A DNA stretch of 64,000 bases from Bradyrhizobium amphicarpaeae (GTDB lineage Bacteria > Pseudomonadota > Alphaproteobacteria > Rhizobiales > Xanthobacteraceae): positions 2,324,001-2,388,000 of the forward strand of contig NZ_CP029426.2 of assembly GCF_002266435.3 (NCBI RefSeq). Direction: 5' to 3'. Positions 8,473 to 16,766 of this stretch are shown here, one piece after another. Numbering within the stretch: the first letter of the stretch is position 1; each line of letters begins with the position of its first letter. Under the pieces are notes generated by a model. It was not told the DNA's origin. It did not search any database and saw only the letters and a list, made by a program, of their open reading frames with translations. The position numbers were made by a program, and so were the translations under genes.

Positions 8473-9345
8473 TCAACCTTTCTCCGAAACGTAGGTGGAG
8501 GCAGCAGCGAGCCGCGCCTCGGTATGCTCCAGGCGCTTCTTCGCGGCGACGCCGCCGAGCGCGAACGTCACTGCAGCCAGCGACTGCGCGATCGCGATCG
8601 CGCCGGTGAGACTCGGGAAGAAGCCGGGAGAAGAGGCTGCCTCGAACAGCAGGACGTGGTCGGCCCCCTCGGCCATCGGTGCCGAGAGGCTGTCCGCGAT
8701 GGTAATCAGCGTTGCGCCGCAATGATGGGCGGCTTGCGCGACGCGGACGCTCGCATGCGTGTAGGGCAGGAAGCCGATGACGATGACGGCCTCGCCACGG
8801 CGGAAGGCACCGAGGTCGAGATCGTCGGGGCCCGACGTTCCGATGAGTTGCACCTGTTCGGGACGGAACAGCCGCAGCTCGTAGTTCAACAGCTCGGCGA
8901 CGCTGCGGCAGCTGCGATAGCCGGCAATCCAGATCCGCTTGGCCTCATGCAGGGAGCGCGCGGCCTCCGCAATCGGCTGGGCCGGAATGCGTGGAAGTCC
9001 GGCGGCTTCGGCCTCGAGCTTGTCGGTGACCAGCGAAACATCGGCATTCGGGCCGGGCCGGCGGCTTCTGGCGCGGCCGGAGAAGGGTGCGGTCTGCGAG
9101 GGACGCCGCGCCTCGGTCAGTGCTGCGCGCAATTCGTCCCAGCCCGAATAGCCGATCGCCTTGGCGAGCCGCGTGAACGCGGCGGGATCGGCGCCGGCTT
9201 CGGCCGCGAGGTCGCGCATCGAGCGGGTGGTGGCATCGTAATCGTTGGCGGCGACGAAGCGTCCGACTTCCTGCAGCCGCATCGGCAACGAAGGCAATGC
9301 AATGCGCAGTTCGCTCAGTGGCGAGGATTTCGCGGGCTCGGCCAT
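8473..9345 (-). CDS. MurR/RpiR family transcriptional regulator
   Basis: The 290-residue protein has an N-terminal RpiR helix-turn-helix domain (about 1-75) and a C-terminal SIS domain with the ligand-site stretch IWIAGYRSCRSVAELLNYEL. RpiR regulators usually sense phosphosugars, but amino-acid-locus versions exist. The ATG at 9345 is chosen because a longer reading would run across the divergent promoter. It leads the leftward aminotransferase/AapJ unit and faces the permease operon. The inverted repeat at 9354-9382 is its best candidate operator. Confidence 0.9.
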   Translation of the reverse strand: MAEPAKSSPLSELRIALPSLPMRLQEVGRFVAANDYDATTRSMRDLAAEAGADPAAFTRLAKAIGYSGWDELRAALTEARRPSQTAPFSGRARSRRPGPNADVSLVTDKLEAEAAGLPRIPAQPIAEAARSLHEAKRIWIAGYRSCRSVAELLNYELRLFRPEQVQLIGTSGPDDLDLGAFRRGEAVIVIGFLPYTHASVRVAQAAHHCGATLITIADSLSAPMAEGADHVLLFEAASSPGFFPSLTGAIAIAQSLAAVTFALGGVAAKKRLEHTEARLAAASTYVSEKG

Positions 9346-9353
9346 GAAACATT

Positions 9354-9382
9354 TGTTGCACGACTTTTGGATTGGTGCAACA
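9354..9382. promoter_or_regulatory. Candidate RpiR operator (inverted repeat)
   Basis: TGTTGCA (9354-9360) and TGCAACA (9376-9382) form a perfect 7-base inverted repeat with a 15-base spacer. It lies 9 bases before the RpiR start and about 50 before the permease start, between the divergent units. The spacing fits two half-sites about two helical turns apart. Confidence 0.5.
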
Positions 9383-9434
9383 GTTGACGTGCCGCTGCCG
9401 GAAATCGCCGCCTCTCGAGAAGGATTTTTGCGCT

Positions 9435-10622
9435 GTGACCACAGACACGTCGAGGCCGCCGCCGCGCCCCCGCTTTTTCGGCGCATGGGGGCCCCGCGAG
9501 CTGAAGGGCCTGTTCTGGCAGGTGCTGGTGGTCGCGATCGTCGTTGGCGTTGTCGGTTTTCTCTGGTCCAACACCGTCACCAACCTCTCGGCGCGCCGCA
9601 TCACGACCGGGTTTGCCTTCCTCGGCCGCGAGGCCGGCATGCCCATCGCCGACAGCCTGCTGGCCTATAATCCGAGAGACAGCTATCTCTGGGCTTTCGT
9701 CGTCGGCGTCGGCAACACCCTGCGCATCGCCGTGATCGGCATCTTGCTCGCGACCATCGTGGGGACGCTGATCGGTATCTCGCGATTGTCGGCCAACTGG
9801 CTGCTGTCACGCCTTGCCGCCGTCTATGTCGAAACGCTTCGCGACATCCCGCTGCTGCTTCAACTTCTGTTCTGGTACGTGCTGATGCAGGCGCTGCCGG
9901 CCGCGCGCGCGGCATGGCGGCCGATCGAGGGCGTGTTCCTGTCCAATCGCGGCCTGATCCTGCCGGCAATTCCGCTTGGCCCGCCGCAGCTCTGGGTGCT
10001 CGGCACGGCGGCGTTCGGCCTTGCCGCGGTCTATCTCATCCGCCGATGGCTGGTTGCTCAGCAGATGCGCGACGGCAAGCCGCGGCCGGTATGGCCCTTT
10101 GCGGTGAGCTTGATCCTCGGGTTGCCCGTGGTGGTGTCCGTCCTGCTTCGCGTGTCCTGGACGATCGAATGGCCGGCGCTGCGCGGCTTCAACTTCGTCG
10201 GCGGGCTGACGCTTGCCCCGGAATATTTCGCGCTGCTGATCGCGCTGGTCACCTACACCTCGGCCTTCATCGCCGAGATCGTGCGTAGCGGCATCCAGTC
10301 CGTGCCACGCGGACAGTGGGACGCCGCCAACGCGCTCGGCCTGCGCCGCAGCTTCATGCTGCGGCAGATCATCCTGCCGCAGGCGCTGCGCGTCATCGTG
10401 CCGCCGATGACCAGCCAGTATCTCAACCTGACCAAGAACTCCTCGCTTGCGGTCGCGATCGGCTACCAGGACGTGGTCTCGATCGCCAACACCACGCTGA
10501 ACCAGACCGGGCAGGCCATCGAAGCCATCGCACTGATCATGGCGGTGTTCCTGACCATCAGCTTGTCCATCAGCTTCTTCATGAACTGGTACAATTCGCG
10601 CATCGCGCTGGTGGAGCGCTGA
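9435..10622 (+). CDS. Amino-acid ABC transporter permease (AapQ-like)
   Basis: The 395-residue integral membrane protein has about eight hydrophobic segments and the ABC permease EAA loop in IQSVPRGQWDAANALG (about residues 295-310). Its length and the central insert match AapQ/BztB rather than the shorter HisM type. I use the GTG at 9435, with AAGGA upstream; a longer reading from 9372 would run into the operator. It ends 2 bases before the next permease and forms the heteromeric channel with it. No ATP-binding subunit is encoded nearby. Confidence 0.9.
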   Translation: MTTDTSRPPPRPRFFGAWGPRELKGLFWQVLVVAIVVGVVGFLWSNTVTNLSARRITTGFAFLGREAGMPIADSLLAYNPRDSYLWAFVVGVGNTLRIAVIGILLATIVGTLIGISRLSANWLLSRLAAVYVETLRDIPLLLQLLFWYVLMQALPAARAAWRPIEGVFLSNRGLILPAIPLGPPQLWVLGTAAFGLAAVYLIRRWLVAQQMRDGKPRPVWPFAVSLILGLPVVVSVLLRVSWTIEWPALRGFNFVGGLTLAPEYFALLIALVTYTSAFIAEIVRSGIQSVPRGQWDAANALGLRRSFMLRQIILPQALRVIVPPMTSQYLNLTKNSSLAVAIGYQDVVSIANTTLNQTGQAIEAIALIMAVFLTISLSISFFMNWYNSRIALVER

Positions 10623-10624
10623 GC

Positions 10625-11731
10625 ATGACCGTGATCGCCGACATCCCCGACGCACCGCGTGCCGCCCGCCGTCCACAGATCGGCAATCCGGTGCTGCGCT
10701 GGCTGCGCACCAATCTGTTCTCGTCGATCCCGAACGGCATTCTCACCGTCGTGCTGCTGGCGGTGCTCGCCAAGGGCATCTTCAGTTTCGTGCAGTGGGG
10801 TATTGCCAATGCCGTATGGTTGACGCCGGCGAACGATTCCAGCCCCTGCCGCGCGGTGCGCGGCCTCGGCGCCTGTTGGGCGATCATTCCCGAGAAGTAC
10901 CGCTTCATCCTGTTCGGCACCTATCCGTTCGACGAGCAGTGGCGGCCGGCGCTGTCGGTGCTGCTGTTCATCGCGTTGTATTTTCTCTCCACCCGCCGCG
11001 CCTTGTGGCGGCGCGAGCTGGTTCTTCTCTGGATCGGCGCGCTCGCGCTGATCAGCGTGCTGATGTGGGGCGGCGTGCTCGGCCTTTCCTTTGTCTCGCA
11101 GGATCGCTGGGGCGGTTTGCCGGTGACGCTGATCCTGGCGACGTTAGGTCTCGCATTCGGCTTCCCGCTCGGCATTCTCGTCGCGCTTGGCCGGCGCTCG
11201 AAGCTGCCGGCGATCCGCTCGCTCAGCGTGCTCTATGTCGAGCTGATCCGCGGCGTGCCGCTGGTGAGCCTCTTGTTTATGGCGAGCGTGATGTTTCCGC
11301 TGTTCATGCCCGCTGGATTCAACATCGACAAGCTGCTGCGCGCCCAGGTCGCGATCATCCTGTTCGCCGGCGCCTATCTCGCGGAGGTCATCCGCGGCGG
11401 CCTGCAGGCCGTGCCGCGCGGGCAATATGAAGCGGCTGATGCGCTGGGGCTGTCCTACTGGCGCAAGCACCGGCTGATCGTGCTGCCGCAGGCGATCCGC
11501 CACGTCATCCCGCCGCTGGTCAATACCTTCATCGCCTTCTTCAAGGACACCAGCCTCGTCCTCATCATCGGAATCTTCGATCTGCTGACCACGGCCAAGA
11601 CGGCAATCATCGATCCCGCCTGGCAGCAATTCTCGGTCGAGGTCTACATCTTCGTCGCCGCGATCTATTTCATGTTCTGCTTCGCGATGTCGCGGTACAG
11701 CAGGAGCCTGGAGGCAACGAGCGGAAGGTGA
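10625..11731 (+). CDS. Amino-acid ABC transporter permease (AapM-like)
   Basis: The 368-residue membrane protein is the second half of the permease pair. It has the EAA loop LQAVPRGQYEAADALG and the C-terminal VNTFIAFFKDTSLVLIIG typical of the HisMQ/GlnP family, with the long AapM-type N-terminal extension. It begins 2 bases after the preceding stop, so the two are translationally linked. An ATPase normally follows, but here the next feature is a palindromic repeat and a convergent amidase. It would need an AapP-like ATPase encoded elsewhere. Confidence 0.9.
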   Translation: MTVIADIPDAPRAARRPQIGNPVLRWLRTNLFSSIPNGILTVVLLAVLAKGIFSFVQWGIANAVWLTPANDSSPCRAVRGLGACWAIIPEKYRFILFGTYPFDEQWRPALSVLLFIALYFLSTRRALWRRELVLLWIGALALISVLMWGGVLGLSFVSQDRWGGLPVTLILATLGLAFGFPLGILVALGRRSKLPAIRSLSVLYVELIRGVPLVSLLFMASVMFPLFMPAGFNIDKLLRAQVAIILFAGAYLAEVIRGGLQAVPRGQYEAADALGLSYWRKHRLIVLPQAIRHVIPPLVNTFIAFFKDTSLVLIIGIFDLLTTAKTAIIDPAWQQFSVEVYIFVAAIYFMFCFAMSRYSRSLEATSGR

Positions 11732-11737
11732 GTTATC

Positions 11738-11878
11738 TCGTGTCCCGGACAAGGTGCAGCGCGCAAGCGCTGCGCCGCAGAGCCGGGACCCAGGGATGCA
11801 CGGGAAGTCGTGGAGGCATGGACCCCGGCTCTGCAGCGCACCACTGAAGAAGCGCTGCGCTGCGTCCGAGGCACCAGA
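11738..11878. repeat. Palindromic intergenic repeat, family C
   Basis: Starts CTCGTGTCCCGGACAAGG and ends GCTGCGTCCGAGGCACCAG, with internal copies of the CCGGGACC/CCCCGGCT arms. It fills the gap between the convergent AapM-like and amidase genes, a position suited to a bidirectional terminator. Confidence 0.75.
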
Positions 11879-11882
11879 GGGG

Positions 11883-13301
11883 TTATTTCTTCACCTTCGG
11901 ATCGATCGGCGTCGTCCCGCGCAGGTCCAGAATATCCTCCAGCACCTTCGCGCCCGCGAGCACCTGTGCGTCCGCGCGCGGCGCGCCGACGACCTGCACG
12001 CCGACCGGCAGGCCCGAGGCGGTGAAGCCGCAGGGCAGCGACAGCGAGGGGCAGCAGGCCAGTGTGATGGCGTAGACGATGCCGAGCCACTCGACGTAAT
12101 TGTCGAATCGCTTGCCCGCACATTCCGCGACATAGCGGTGCTCGATCGGGAATGGCGGTACGATCGTGGTGGGCGTCAGCAGGAGATCGTAGGTCTTGAA
12201 GAACTCGACCGCGCGCGCCGTCATGCCGACGCGCTGGGCCTCGGCGCGTTCGAGCTGCTCCACCGTGAGCTTGAGGCCTTCCTCGATGTTCCAGATCACC
12301 TCGGGCTTGAGCAGGTCGCGCTTGGTGCGCAGCAGATTGGCCTTGGTGATCGCGAAATCGAAGGCGCGCAGAACGTGGAAGCATTCATGCGCCTCGCGCC
12401 AGTCCGGATGCGCCTCCTCGATGATGGCGCCGGCCTCGGCAAAGCGTTCCGCCGCCTTGCGCGTGATCGCCTTCACCTCGGGATCGACGGGCGTGATGCC
12501 GAGATCGGGTGAATAGGCGATCCGCTTCGGCTTCCTGCCTGACTGTGCCGCCGACAGGAACGAGGTCGTGGGCGCCGGCAGCGACAGCGGGTCATCCGCG
12601 AAATCGCCGCTCATGGCATCCAGCAGCAGCGCGAGATCCTCGACGTTACGCGCCATCGGACCGACCACGCCGAGATTGCGATCGATGCCGGATTTGGGGG
12701 TATGCGCGACGCGGCCGATGCTCGGGCGCATGCCGACGACGCCGCAGAAAGCCGCGGGGCTGCGCAAGCTGCCGCCCATGTCTGAGCCCTGCGCCAGCCA
12801 GGCCATGCCGGTGGCCAGCGCCACCGCGGCGCCGCCGGAGGAGCCCGCCGCGGATTTCGAAATATCCCAGGGATTGAGGGTTGCGCCGAACACTTCGTTG
12901 AAGGTGTTGGCGCCGGCGCCGAATTCCGGCGTGTTGGACTTGGCGTAGACCACCGCGCCGTTGGCTTCGAGATTCTCGACCATGAGGTCGGACTTGGCGG
13001 GAATGTTGTCCTTGAAGATCGGCGAGCCCTGCGTGTTCAACACGCCTGCGACGTCGGTCAGATCCTTGATCGGCACCGGCATGCCTGCGAGCAACCCACG
13101 CGCACCGGCCGGCTTCTGCATCAGCGCCTTGGCGTTGTCGCGCGCGCGATCGAAGCACAGCGTCGGCAGCGCGTTGACCTTGCCGTCGACCTCACCGATG
13201 CGCTTCTCCAGCACATCCAACAGTTCGAGCGGCGAGACGTCGCCGGACCGCAGCTTGTCGACGACGGCGCATGCGGATTCGTGGATCAGGTCTTTAGACA
13301 A
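11883..13301 (-). CDS. Amidase signature family enzyme
   Basis: A 472-residue amidase with the Ser-cisSer-Lys triad: the lysine in VPIKDLTD, the glycine/serine-rich AGSSGGAAVALATG, and the nucleophile in GSDMGGSLRSPAAFCG. Family members hydrolyse carboxamides, including aryl and indole amides, or act as Asp-tRNA/Glu-tRNA amidotransferase subunits. There are no gatB/gatC genes nearby and the C-terminus is of the free-standing amidase type, so a catabolic amidase is favoured. The substrate is unknown. It may cooperate with the neighbouring amino-acid uptake locus. Confidence 0.92.
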   Translation of the reverse strand: MSKDLIHESACAVVDKLRSGDVSPLELLDVLEKRIGEVDGKVNALPTLCFDRARDNAKALMQKPAGARGLLAGMPVPIKDLTDVAGVLNTQGSPIFKDNIPAKSDLMVENLEANGAVVYAKSNTPEFGAGANTFNEVFGATLNPWDISKSAAGSSGGAAVALATGMAWLAQGSDMGGSLRSPAAFCGVVGMRPSIGRVAHTPKSGIDRNLGVVGPMARNVEDLALLLDAMSGDFADDPLSLPAPTTSFLSAAQSGRKPKRIAYSPDLGITPVDPEVKAITRKAAERFAEAGAIIEEAHPDWREAHECFHVLRAFDFAITKANLLRTKRDLLKPEVIWNIEEGLKLTVEQLERAEAQRVGMTARAVEFFKTYDLLLTPTTIVPPFPIEHRYVAECAGKRFDNYVEWLGIVYAITLACCPSLSLPCGFTASGLPVGVQVVGAPRADAQVLAGAKVLEDILDLRGTTPIDPKVKK

Positions 13302-13329
13302 CTATTTTACTCCCATGCTTACTGTGTTC

Positions 13330-13415
13330 GTCATTGCGAGGAGCAGAGCGACGAAGCAATCCAGGGTCCCTCCTCGGCAACGGTCTGGCTTGTTTCGCTG
13401 CGCTCGCAACGAGAT
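13330..13415. repeat. Palindromic intergenic repeat, family F
   Basis: The sequence begins GTCATTGCGAGGAGC and ends GCTGCGCTCGCAACGAG, with an internal GAAGCAATCCAG. Part of the same motif (TTGCGCTCGCAATGAC) occurs at about 22338-22353. It lies just 3' of the SDR gene that stops at 13419. Confidence 0.65.
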
Positions 13416-13418
13416 AAA

Positions 13419-14195
13419 CTAACTCCAGCCTGCGCTGATGCCGCCGTCGACCGTGTAGATCACGCCCGAGGTATAGCCGGCGCGGTCCGACGCCAGGAAT
13501 GCCATGAGGTCGCCGATCTCGCGGGCATGCGCGGGGCGGCCGAGCGGCAGGCTCTTCTGGAATTCCTTGTAGCGGCTCTCGTCGCCGAACTGGTGCTTTG
13601 CCCGCGTCTTGAGCAGCGTGACGTGCCGGTCGGTGCCGACGGGGCCGGGATTGATGCCGACCACCCGGATGTTGTCGGCGAGACTTTTCCCGCCGAGCGC
13701 GCGGGTGAAGGCCATCAGCGCGGCATTGCCGGCGCTGCCGCAGATGTAGTTGGCGTCGAACTTTTCGCCGGCCGCCCCGATGTCGTTGACGATGACCCCG
13801 CCGCCCTTGGCCTTCATCTGCGCGTAGATCTGCCGCGTCAGGTTGATGTAGCCGAACACTTTCAAATCCCAGGCGTGACGCCAAATGGCCTCGTCGATCT
13901 TGTCGATCGAGCCGCCGGGGATGTCGCCGGCATTGTTGACGAGCACGTCGATGTCGGCGGCTTCGCCGGCGAGCCGCGCCAGATCCTCAGGCTTGCGCAG
14001 GTCCACGACGCTCGTCGCGGCATCGATCTGGTGCGCGGAGCGCAGGCGATCCGCCAGCGCCTTGAGCTGATCGCCGCTGCGCGCGGCGAGCAGGAGGTTC
14101 GCGCCTTCCTCGGCAAACGCTTCGGCGGCGGCGGCGCCAATGCCCTTGGAGGCGCCCGTGATCAGGACGCGCTTGCCACGCAGATGCAGATCCAT
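13419..14195 (-). CDS. SDR family protein with degenerate active site
   Basis: The 258-residue protein has the SDR nucleotide-binding motif TGASKGIG near the N-terminus and the structural NNAGD. Where classical SDRs carry YxxxK before AAL, this protein reads GSAGNAALMAFT, so both catalytic Tyr and Lys seem to be replaced. A tyrosine is present a few residues earlier (DANYICG). It could use a shifted active site, have a different chemistry, or be non-enzymatic. The ATG at 14195 gives the standard SDR N-terminus. It is divergent from the tartrate/malate dehydrogenase and shares its regulatory region. Confidence 0.85.
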   Translation of the reverse strand: MDLHLRGKRVLITGASKGIGAAAAEAFAEEGANLLLAARSGDQLKALADRLRSAHQIDAATSVVDLRKPEDLARLAGEAADIDVLVNNAGDIPGGSIDKIDEAIWRHAWDLKVFGYINLTRQIYAQMKAKGGGVIVNDIGAAGEKFDANYICGSAGNAALMAFTRALGGKSLADNIRVVGINPGPVGTDRHVTLLKTRAKHQFGDESRYKEFQKSLPLGRPAHAREIGDLMAFLASDRAGYTSGVIYTVDGGISAGWS

Positions 14196-14258
14196 GAGGT
14201 TACTCGCTCGGTGGGGAACTGGATGAAACCAGTAGGCGCTCGGCCGCGCCATGGTCAA

Positions 14259-14307
14259 CATTGCAGTGCAGCGTTGCACTGCCGCTGCGTTTGGTCCATT
14301 GCAGTGC
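14259..14307. promoter_or_regulatory. Repeated GCAGTGC sites between divergent genes
   Basis: CATTGCAGTGC occurs at 14259-14269 and again at 14297-14307. The first copy is part of the perfect inverted repeat GCAGTGCA (14263-14270)/TGCACTGC (14275-14282) with a 4-base centre. Three half-sites in the divergent promoter region of the SDR and dehydrogenase genes suggest a regulator binding site. No regulator gene is adjacent. Confidence 0.45.
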
Positions 14308-14351
14308 GGTCAAAAAAGCGGCGGCTGCCGGACCAACCAAGGACGTTCTCG

Positions 14352-15425
14352 ATGAGCAAGAAGCAATACCGGATCGCGGTCATTCCCGGCGATGGCATCG
14401 GCAAGGAAGTGATGCCGGAGGGCCTGCGCGTCCTGGAGACGGCGGCGAAGAAGCACGGGGTCTCCCTGCATTTCGACCATTTCGACTTCTCGTCCTGGGA
14501 CTATTACGAGAAGCACGGCCAGATGATGCCTGGCGACTGGAAGGAGAAGATCGGCAAGCACGACGCGATCTATTTCGGCGCGGTCGGCTGGCCGGCCAAG
14601 ATTCCCGATCACGTCTCGCTGTGGGGCTCACTGATCAAGTTTCGCCGCGAGTTCGACCAATACGTGAATTTGCGGCCGGTGCGGCTGATGCCCGGCGTGC
14701 CGTGCCCCCTCGCCAACCGCAAGCCCGGCGACATCGACTTCTGGGTGGTGCGGGAGAACACCGAAGGCGAGTATTCCTCCGTCGGCGGCCGCATGTTCCC
14801 GGACACCGACCGCGAGTTCGTGACGCAGCAGACGGTGATGACCCGCACCGGCGTCGACCGCATCCTGAAGTTTGCCTTCGAGCTCGCACAGTCGCGGCCG
14901 AAGAAGCATTTGACCTCGGCGACCAAGTCGAACGGCATCTCCATCACCATGCCCTATTGGGACGAGCGCGTGGAGGCGATGGCGAAGAAGTTTCCCGGCG
15001 TGAAGTGGGACAAGTACCACATCGACATCCTGACCGCGAATTTCGTGCTGCATCCGGACTGGTTCGACGTCGTGGTCGGCTCGAACCTGTTCGGCGACAT
15101 CCTCTCCGACCTCGGTCCGGCCTGCACCGGCACGATCGGCATCGCGCCATCAGGCAACATCAACCCCGAGGGTGATTTCCCCTCGGTGTTCGAACCGGTG
15201 CACGGCTCGGCGCCTGACATCGCGGGGCAGGGCATCGCCAACCCGATCGGCGCGATCTGGTCGGGCGCGATGATGCTTGATCATCTCGGCGAGAAGGTCG
15301 CGGGCAAGTCGATCGTCGAGGCGATCGAGCGCACGCTGGCCGAACGTACGCTCCGCACCAAGGACCTCGGCGGCAACGCCGACACCACGGCCTGCGGCAA
15401 GGCGGTCGCGGATATGGTGGATTGA
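14352..15425 (+). CDS. Tartrate/D-malate dehydrogenase (NAD-dependent oxidative decarboxylase)
   Basis: The 357-residue protein belongs to the isocitrate/isopropylmalate dehydrogenase family. It has the N-terminal IPGDGIGKEVMPEG, the substrate loop around RRGFD-equivalent LIKFRREFDQYVNLRP, and the metal-binding aspartates in GDILSDLGPAC. VFEPVHGSAPDIAGQG and the PGVPCPL stretch match TtuC/DmlA-type enzymes, which oxidise tartrate or D-malate. The start is set at MSKKQYRIAV; a much longer open frame upstream crosses the divergent gene and is not used. A family A repeat follows the stop. Confidence 0.92.
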   Translation: MSKKQYRIAVIPGDGIGKEVMPEGLRVLETAAKKHGVSLHFDHFDFSSWDYYEKHGQMMPGDWKEKIGKHDAIYFGAVGWPAKIPDHVSLWGSLIKFRREFDQYVNLRPVRLMPGVPCPLANRKPGDIDFWVVRENTEGEYSSVGGRMFPDTDREFVTQQTVMTRTGVDRILKFAFELAQSRPKKHLTSATKSNGISITMPYWDERVEAMAKKFPGVKWDKYHIDILTANFVLHPDWFDVVVGSNLFGDILSDLGPACTGTIGIAPSGNINPEGDFPSVFEPVHGSAPDIAGQGIANPIGAIWSGAMMLDHLGEKVAGKSIVEAIERTLAERTLRTKDLGGNADTTACGKAVADMVD

Positions 15426-15430
15426 CCTTC

Positions 15431-15526
15431 GTAGGGTGGGCAAAGGCGCTAAGCGCCGTGCCCACCTCTTCCATCACGGAAAATTCGATCAGAAGTGGTG
15501 GGCACGCTTCGCTTTGCCCACCCTAC
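15431..15526. repeat. Palindromic intergenic repeat, family A
   Basis: GTAGGGTGGGCAAAG (15431-15445) is the exact reverse complement of the last 15 bases, CTTTGCCCACCCTAC (15512-15526). A nested hairpin GGCGCTAAGCGCC follows the left arm. It fills the space between two convergent genes and could end transcription from both sides. Confidence 0.8.
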
Positions 15527-15543
15527 AATCCGCGTCAGGTCAA

Positions 15544-16617
15544 TCAACCCGCGATCTTCTCGATCGCCGCCTGATCCAGCCCGAACTTCTTTCCGGCCTC
15601 GATGATCTCCTGCCAGGTGGTTGGATCGACCGGAATGCCTTCGGCCAAGCGCTTCTTCTTGGTCTCGCGCTCGGGCTCGCCGGCGATCTTGACCTTGTCG
15701 ACGCCGGCGGCCGGCGGCGAGCCGGTGTGCCAGGCGACGAAGCTCTCGACTTCACGGGCGAGGTTCTCGCCGGTGCCGAGCTTGCCGGGGTCGATCACGA
15801 TCGAGAGCATGCCGTTGAGGACGTTGTGCTTGCCGTCGGACGGGCCCTTGACCACCTGACCGCCGGAGAGCGCGCCGCCGAGGATTTCGCACACCAGCGC
15901 GAGCCCCGAGCCTTTGTGCTCGCCGAACGGCAGGATGGCGCCGTGCGGCGGGATCACGGTGTAGCGCGGGTTGACGGTCGGCTTGCCCTCGTTGTCGATG
16001 ATGGTACCGGGCTCGAGCTCGACGCCCTTGTTGTGGGCGACGCGGGTCTTGCCTTGCGCGATCCGGCTGGTGGCGAAGTCGAGCACGATCGGGTCCTTGC
16101 CCCTGCGCGGGATGCCGACGCAGAACGGGTTGGTGCCGTGGCGCGCATCGCTGCCGCCCCACGGCGCAACGATCGGGCGGGAAATGACGTTGACGAAGTG
16201 GATCGAGACCAGCCCGTGGTCGATGCACTGCTCGGCCCAGTGGCCGATGCGGCCGATGTGATGCGAGTTGGAGAGGCCGACGAGGCACACGCCGTTTTGC
16301 TTGGCGCGGGCTGCCGCCAGCTCCATCGCTTCATGTCCGATCACCTGGCCGTAGCCGGTGACGCCGTCGAGGGTGAGCAGCGGCCCGGTGTCGAGCACGG
16401 TCTTGACGTGCGCGTTCACGGCGAGGCCGCCGTTGACGACGCTCTGGACGTAGCGCGGGATCATGCCGACGCCGTGGGAGTCGTGGCCCTTGAGATTGGC
16501 CTCGACCAGATTGGTGGACACCAGTTCGGCCTCGCGGTCCGAGGAGCCGCCGGCCTTGACGATGGCGCGGATGGCGTTGGTGAGCGGCTCTGCCTTGATG
16601 GTGCGATAGTCGGCCAT
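15544..16617 (-). CDS. Ldh family (malate/L-lactate-type) oxidoreductase
   Basis: The 357-residue protein is of the NAD(P)-dependent Ldh_2 family, unrelated to classical lactate dehydrogenases. Signature stretches are KGHDSHGVGMIPRYV with the catalytic His near residue 48, LVGLSNSHHIGRIGHW, and GEHKGSGLALVCEIL. Relatives act on malate, sulfolactate, ureidoglycolate or delta-1-piperideine-2-carboxylate. Its neighbours, a tartrate/malate dehydrogenase and a D-2-hydroxyacid dehydrogenase, point to 2-hydroxy- or 2-oxoacid metabolism. A family A repeat lies between it and the upstream gene. Confidence 0.9.
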   Translation of the reverse strand: MADYRTIKAEPLTNAIRAIVKAGGSSDREAELVSTNLVEANLKGHDSHGVGMIPRYVQSVVNGGLAVNAHVKTVLDTGPLLTLDGVTGYGQVIGHEAMELAAARAKQNGVCLVGLSNSHHIGRIGHWAEQCIDHGLVSIHFVNVISRPIVAPWGGSDARHGTNPFCVGIPRRGKDPIVLDFATSRIAQGKTRVAHNKGVELEPGTIIDNEGKPTVNPRYTVIPPHGAILPFGEHKGSGLALVCEILGGALSGGQVVKGPSDGKHNVLNGMLSIVIDPGKLGTGENLAREVESFVAWHTGSPPAAGVDKVKIAGEPERETKKKRLAEGIPVDPTTWQEIIEAGKKFGLDQAAIEKIAG

Positions 16618-16652
16618 TGTTGCTCTTATCCCTTCGCGATTTGGCGGGGAGT

Positions 16653-16766
16653 GTAGGGTGGGTTAGCCGAAGGCGTAACCCACCGCTTCTGTCCCCGCGG
16701 AATAGAAAAAGGTGGGTTACGCCCTGCAGAGGCGCTTCGCGCCTCCGCAGGGCTGACCCACCCTAC
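16653..16766. repeat. Palindromic intergenic repeat, family A
   Basis: Begins GTAGGGTGGGTTAGCCGAAG and ends GGCTGACCCACCCTAC, with inner inverted segments GCGTAACCCACC/GGTGGGTTACGC. Its right end supplies the TAG stop codon (16763-16765, read leftward) of the D-2-hydroxyacid dehydrogenase gene. Confidence 0.8.

Noticed and set aside
7123..9387. 754-codon plus-strand frame over the aminotransferase and RpiR genes
   Set aside because: Antisense to two well-supported genes, with low-complexity composition; an artefact of high GC at codon position three.
13281..14351. N-terminal extension of the tartrate/malate dehydrogenase
   Set aside because: The open frame continues upstream across the divergent SDR gene, but the family N-terminus begins at 14352.
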